This document shows positions 13,040-16,392 of a stretch of 16,392 nucleotides of DNA, piece by piece. The DNA is from Rhodobiaceae bacterium UBA4490. Lineage in GTDB: Bacteria > Pseudomonadota > Alphaproteobacteria > Parvibaculales > Parvibaculaceae. Positions within the stretch are counted from its first letter, which is position 1. The number at the start of each line of letters is the position of its first letter. Position numbers and translations under genes: made by a program. The notes beneath the pieces were generated by a model. The model ran no database searches, had not been told where the DNA came from, and saw only the letters and a list, made by a program, of their open reading frames with translations. The DNA lies in contig DGNO01000002.1 of NCBI GenBank assembly GCA_002389665.1, forward strand, positions 1-16,392, in the 5' to 3' direction.

Positions 13040-15378
13040 GCAGCTTTCTCCTCCGCCCCGTGCAGCGCCTTCCACAAGCTATAAGGCGTCACGGGCATAT
13101 CGATATTCTCCACCCCCGCGACGCGCAGCGCATCGAGAATGGCATTGATGAAAGCGGACGGTGCGCCCACCGTGCCGGCTTCCCCCGCCCCTTTCACGCC
13201 GAGCTGATTGTTCTTAGACGGGATCTCGTTATAGCTCGTATCGAAGAACGGCAGATCGTCGGCGCGCGGCATCCAGTAATCCTGGAAGGAACCGGTCAGT
13301 AGCTGCCCCGATTCCTCGTCATAAACCGTCCGCTCGCCCATCGCCTGACCGAGCCCCTGCACGATCCCGCCATGCACCTGCCCCGCAACGATCATGGGGT
13401 TGATGACGTGGCCGAAATCATCGACGGCAATATAGCGCGTAATCTCGAAATCGCCCGTGTCTCGGTCGATCTCGACTTCACAAATATGTGCGCCGTTCGG
13501 ATAGGAGTTTCCGGCTTCCTTATATTCGCCCGCCGCTTCCAGCGCGGCGCTGTCCGTTTGGCCTTCGGCTTTGCGCGCCACTTCGAAAAGATCGATGCGC
13601 TTATCTGTGCCCACCACGGCAAAGACCGCCTCGCCGTCCGCGCCCCGGTATTCGATATCGGCCACGGCAGCTTCCAGCTCATTAGCAGCGATCTGCTTGC
13701 CCTTTTCGATCAGCGTGTCGGAGGCGACGCCAAGCGCGCCCGTTGCCATGTAAACGGCTTTCGAACCGCCCGTGCCCGCGCCGCCCGGCAGCACATCGCT
13801 ATCGCCGGAATGCACAACGATCTGATCGGCATCGAGGCCGAGGCGGCTGGAGATGAACTGCGTCCAGACCGTTTCGTGCCCCTGCCCGTTCGTCTGCGAG
13901 CCGGTATAGGCATGCACGACATTGGTTTCCACATCCACGGCAAGCTGCGCGAATTCGGACATGCCCGCCGCCGTGCGCTCCACGTAATAGCAAAGGCCGA
14001 GACCGAGGAGTTTGCCGTCCTTCGCCTTTTCCGCCCGGCGCTTTTCAAAGGCTTCGTAATCGGCCTTGGCCAGCGCATCGTTCAGGTTACGGTTGAAGTC
14101 GCCGGAATCGAACGGCAGCGAGGGCTTTTGATTGTAGGGCATTTCCTCGGCGGGAATGAAATTACGCCGGCGGATTTCGATGGGCCCAAGACCCGTCTCG
14201 TGACCCGCCTTATCCATCAGCCGTTCGATGAGATAAGAGGCTTCCGGCCGCCCTGCCCCGCGATAAGCATCGACGGGCACGGTATTCGTCAGCACCGCGC
14301 GCACATGGTTATAGATCGCCGGTACTTTATAGACGCCCGCCTGCATGTCGCGCGGCGCAAGTGTCGGGATGAACGCGCCGAACTGGCTCTGATAGGCGCC
14401 GAGATTGGCGATCGTATCGATATAGATGCCGAGAATGCGCCCGTCCGCATCGAGCGCAAGCTGCGCTTCGGTCACGTGGTCGCGCCCTTGCGTGTCGCTC
14501 AGGAAGGATTCGGCGCGGTCCGCCGTCCATTTCACCGGGCGGCCGAGCTTCTTGGCCGCATAAAGCACCAGCGGATATTCGGGATAAGCGAAAGTCTTCA
14601 TGCCGAAACCGCCGCCCACATCTTCGGTGATGACGCGCAGTTTTTCCGGCGGAATTTTCAACGTGTCATTTGCAATGCGGTCGCGCAGCCCATGCACACC
14701 CTGGCTCGGCACGTGCAGCGTGTAGCGGTCCTGCTCTTTGTCATACATGCCGAGCGCGGCGCGCGGCTCCATCGCATTCACGACGATGCGGTTGTTGATC
14801 AGCTTGAGCTTGGTAACGTGATGAGCATTCGCAATCGCCGCGCGTGCCGCGTCCTCATCCCCCTTGCCCCAGTCATAGGCAAGGTTGGAGCCTGCTTCTT
14901 CCCAGATCACGGGGCTCGAGGGGTCGGCGGCTTTTTCGGTATCGACGACAACCGGCAGTTCTTCGAAATCGATCATCACAAGCTCGGCCGCATCGCGCGC
15001 CGCAGCCTCGCTTTCGGCAATCACCGCGGCAATGGCATCGCCGGCATGGCGTACCCGGTCCACCGCCAGCACATGGCGCGTCGTTTTGAACGCAGGGCTG
15101 CCGTCCCGCTGCTTGATCAGCGCCACTGCCGCATTCGACACTTCGCCGAGCCCTGCCTCCTGCAATTCCTGGCCGGTCAGCACGTCGAGCACACCCGGCG
15201 CTTCGCGCGCGCTTTCGGTATCGACGGAAAGAATTTTCGCATGCGCATAAGGCGAGCGCACGACCACCATATAGGCTTGTCCGGGCGCGCGGAAATCATC
15301 CGCATATCTGCCGCCGCCCGTGATCAGCCGGTCGTCTTCCACACGCCGCACAGATTGACCGACACCGAATTTGACCAT
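13036..15378 (-). CDS. Xanthine dehydrogenase/CoxL family molybdopterin-binding large subunit (form II)
   Basis: This is the large, molybdenum-cofactor-binding subunit of an aerobic hydroxylase of the xanthine oxidase superfamily, normally working with an FAD subunit and a 2Fe-2S subunit. The 780-residue product has the N-terminal a/b hammerhead domain (about 19-130, starting RLITGGGRYADDF), the cofactor motif GGGFGMK (255-261), the active-site segment AYRGAGR (371-377) and VKGAGEAGT (728-736) with the conserved Glu733. The AYxGAGR loop marks form II; true CO dehydrogenase (form I) has AYxCSFR, so CO oxidation should not be assumed. No FAD or iron-sulfur subunit gene lies beside it. Downstream it is coupled to yaaA. 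The ATG has only a modest GGGGA upstream. Confidence 0.93.
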   Translation of the reverse strand: MVKFGVGQSVRRVEDDRLITGGGRYADDFRAPGQAYMVVVRSPYAHAKILSVDTESAREAPGVLDVLTGQELQEAGLGEVSNAAVALIKQRDGSPAFKTTRHVLAVDRVRHAGDAIAAVIAESEAAARDAAELVMIDFEELPVVVDTEKAADPSSPVIWEEAGSNLAYDWGKGDEDAARAAIANAHHVTKLKLINNRIVVNAMEPRAALGMYDKEQDRYTLHVPSQGVHGLRDRIANDTLKIPPEKLRVITEDVGGGFGMKTFAYPEYPLVLYAAKKLGRPVKWTADRAESFLSDTQGRDHVTEAQLALDADGRILGIYIDTIANLGAYQSQFGAFIPTLAPRDMQAGVYKVPAIYNHVRAVLTNTVPVDAYRGAGRPEASYLIERLMDKAGHETGLGPIEIRRRNFIPAEEMPYNQKPSLPFDSGDFNRNLNDALAKADYEAFEKRRAEKAKDGKLLGLGLCYYVERTAAGMSEFAQLAVDVETNVVHAYTGSQTNGQGHETVWTQFISSRLGLDADQIVVHSGDSDVLPGGAGTGGSKAVYMATGALGVASDTLIEKGKQIAANELEAAVADIEYRGADGEAVFAVVGTDKRIDLFEVARKAEGQTDSAALEAAGEYKEAGNSYPNGAHICEVEIDRDTGDFEITRYIAVDDFGHVINPMIVAGQVHGGIVQGLGQAMGERTVYDEESGQLLTGSFQDYWMPRADDLPFFDTSYNEIPSKNNQLGVKGAGEAGTVGAPSAFINAILDALRVAGVENIDMPVTPYSLWKALHGAEEKAA

Positions 15379-15416
15379 GGAAAGTCCCCGCTCAGTTCTT
15401 GTGAGAATTCAAGCTG

Positions 15417-15447
15417 AAAAAGCCGATGCCTTTATCTAGGCACCGGC
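15417..15447 (-). terminator. Intrinsic terminator after the class II aldolase-like gene
   Basis: On the minus strand a 9-bp stem GCCGGTGCC/GGCATCGGC with one G-U pair and an 8-nt loop (15422-15447) is followed by TTTTT. It lies between the aldolase-like gene and the coxL-like gene, so these are probably separate transcripts. Confidence 0.8.
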
Positions 15448-15468
15448 CTTATCGAAAACAAGTTTACC

Positions 15469-16245
15469 TTAATCCCGGTAAGAAGCGTCCTGCCGGTCGA
15501 GCGTGCGCAAAAGCGCGGGCCAGGCCAGATCGCCAATGCCGTTCGCGGTGCCGAATTTCGCCTGACCGGCGGTTTTCTCCGGCACGCCCTGATCCGGCAT
15601 GGTCAGCTCACGCCCGCCCGACAGCGCGCGCACCTGCATGGTGCAGGCCCGCTCCAGGAAGAAGAGCCGCAGGAAGGCATCCGCGCAGGTCGCCCCGGTG
15701 GTGAGCAGCCCGTGATTGCGCAGGATCATGGAATGTTTCTCGCCGAGATCGGCAATCAGCCGCTCGCGCTCATCGAGATCGAGCGCGATGCCTTCATAAT
15801 CGTGATAGGCGAGATCGCCGAGCACGATCATCGCCGTCTGGCTGAGCGGCAGCAGCCCGTCAGCTTGCGCTGAGACCGCCACACCGTCATTCGAATGCGT
15901 ATGGATGACGCAATGCGCATCCTTGCCGGTCGAATGCACGGCGCTGTGGATCGTGAAACCGGCCGGGTTCACCTTAAAGGGCGTGTCCATCACGATCTCG
16001 CCATCGAGATCGATCTTCACCAGGCTCGAGGCGGTGATTTCATCGAAGGTCAGGCCATACGGGTTGATGAGGAAATGATTGTCCTCCCCCGGCACCCGCG
16101 CCGAAATATGCGTGTAAATAAGATCGTCCCAGCCGTAATGGGCAACGAGACGGTACGTGGCGGCCAGATTGACGCGCTGCTCCCATTCGGCAGCGCTCAC
16201 CTGTTCACGGACCGCAGGAAAGCTAAGATCTTCCGCGACGGACAT
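15469..16245 (-). CDS. Class II aldolase/adducin family protein lacking the aldolase catalytic Glu
   Basis: The 258-residue cytosolic protein has the zinc-dependent class II aldolase (L-fuculose-phosphate aldolase/adducin head) fold. Visible are YGWDDLIYTHISARVPGEDNHFLINPYGLTFDEI (37-70), the zinc ligands HTH (His115, His117) and the third ligand in RNHGLL (His178). In FucA the catalytic base is a Glu three residues after a proline, before the RFH segment; here the aligned stretch is PAGFTIH, with Gly96 in its place. The metal site therefore looks intact but normal aldol chemistry is doubtful. It may be a decarboxylase, isomerase or non-aldolase member. Translation starts at the ATG at 16245, with AGGGAGG upstream. 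A terminator follows it. Confidence 0.88.
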   Translation of the reverse strand: MSVAEDLSFPAVREQVSAAEWEQRVNLAATYRLVAHYGWDDLIYTHISARVPGEDNHFLINPYGLTFDEITASSLVKIDLDGEIVMDTPFKVNPAGFTIHSAVHSTGKDAHCVIHTHSNDGVAVSAQADGLLPLSQTAMIVLGDLAYHDYEGIALDLDERERLIADLGEKHSMILRNHGLLTTGATCADAFLRLFFLERACTMQVRALSGGRELTMPDQGVPEKTAGQAKFGTANGIGDLAWPALLRTLDRQDASYRD

Positions 16246-16275
16246 GGCGTCCTCCCTAATTGCTGAATTGCCTCA

Positions 16276-16304
16276 AGATTGGCCCGCTGAGCGGCAACTG
16301 TCAA
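16276..16304 (-). promoter_or_regulatory. Possible promoter of the class II aldolase-like gene
   Basis: A perfect TTGACA (16304-16299) is followed after 17 bp by CAATCT (16281-16276), which matches the -10 consensus poorly. It would give a leader of about 25 nt. The rest of 16246-16392 shows no gene, only a short GC palindrome near the window end. Confidence 0.35.
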
Positions 16305-16392
16305 ACCACCCGGTTAAAAATGCGGGGGCAGTTGACACGCTTGTTGGCGCCCTACCGCCTTTTTCCTCTGCATGGACCCCGGCACGGGGCCG

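Noticed and set aside
13036..15378. Calling the large subunit a carbon monoxide dehydrogenase
   Set aside because: The active-site loop is AYRGAGR (form II), not AYxCSFR, and no CoxM/CoxS genes flank it.
13372..15417. 681-aa open frame antisense to the CoxL-like gene
   Set aside because: It is long only because of codon bias on the opposite strand; His/Arg-rich and with no recognisable domain, while the minus strand carries all hydroxylase motifs.
16370..16392. GC palindrome CCCCGGCACGGGG at the right edge as a terminator
   Set aside because: There is no T run on either strand within the window, and the context is cut off.

Overview
The window is high-GC bacterial chromosome. Gene families, frequent CCA-encoded tRNAs, a tRNA-Tyr/tRNA-Gly/tuf cluster and the mix of LysR, TetR, GST, LLM-flavin and CoxL-type genes point to an alphaproteobacterium. 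A Parvibaculum-like rhizobial relative is my guess from gene content only. I see no phage, IS element, CRISPR array or rRNA. All genes look intact.

Layout. (1) 1-1623, minus strand: a stable-RNA/translation operon, promoter -> tRNA-Tyr(GTA) -> tRNA-Gly(TCC) -> tuf (EF-Tu). (2) 1710-2552, plus: rlmB (SpoU-family 23S rRNA 2'-O-methyltransferase), probably leaderless, convergent with a TauE/SafE permease (2564-3328, minus). (3) 3442-3556: tRNA-Thr(TGT) with its own promoter, then a small SpoIIAA-like (STAS-type) protein gene that overlaps tail-to-tail with a PQ-loop-like membrane protein gene. (4) 3979-6258, minus: LysR regulator -> glutathione S-transferase -> membrane protein. The LysR gene is divergent from a plus-strand darcynin/membrane-protein pair, with a perfect T-N11-A palindrome between them. 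A ZntB-type zinc transporter follows, convergent with a cysteine-rich exported protein. (5) 9000-12176, minus: a compact TetR -> ferritin-like protein -> LLM flavin oxidoreductase operon. It starts at twin 13-bp operators and ends in a multi-hairpin 3' tail with a strong intrinsic terminator. (6) 12176-15378, minus: an unaccompanied form-II CoxL-like molybdopterin hydroxylase large subunit translationally coupled to yaaA (peroxide stress), with its own terminator. (7) 15417-16245, minus: a class II aldolase/adducin-fold protein that keeps its zinc histidines but lacks the aldolase catalytic glutamate, with its own terminator.

The left part is housekeeping. The right part (about 9-16 kb) is accessory oxidative metabolism: a flavin oxidoreductase plus a putative diiron protein under TetR control, a molybdenum hydroxylase coupled to an iron/peroxide-protection protein, and a metal-binding aldolase-fold enzyme. 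No substrate can be assigned from sequence. The TetR/ferritin-like/LLM operon is the best candidate here for an undescribed system.
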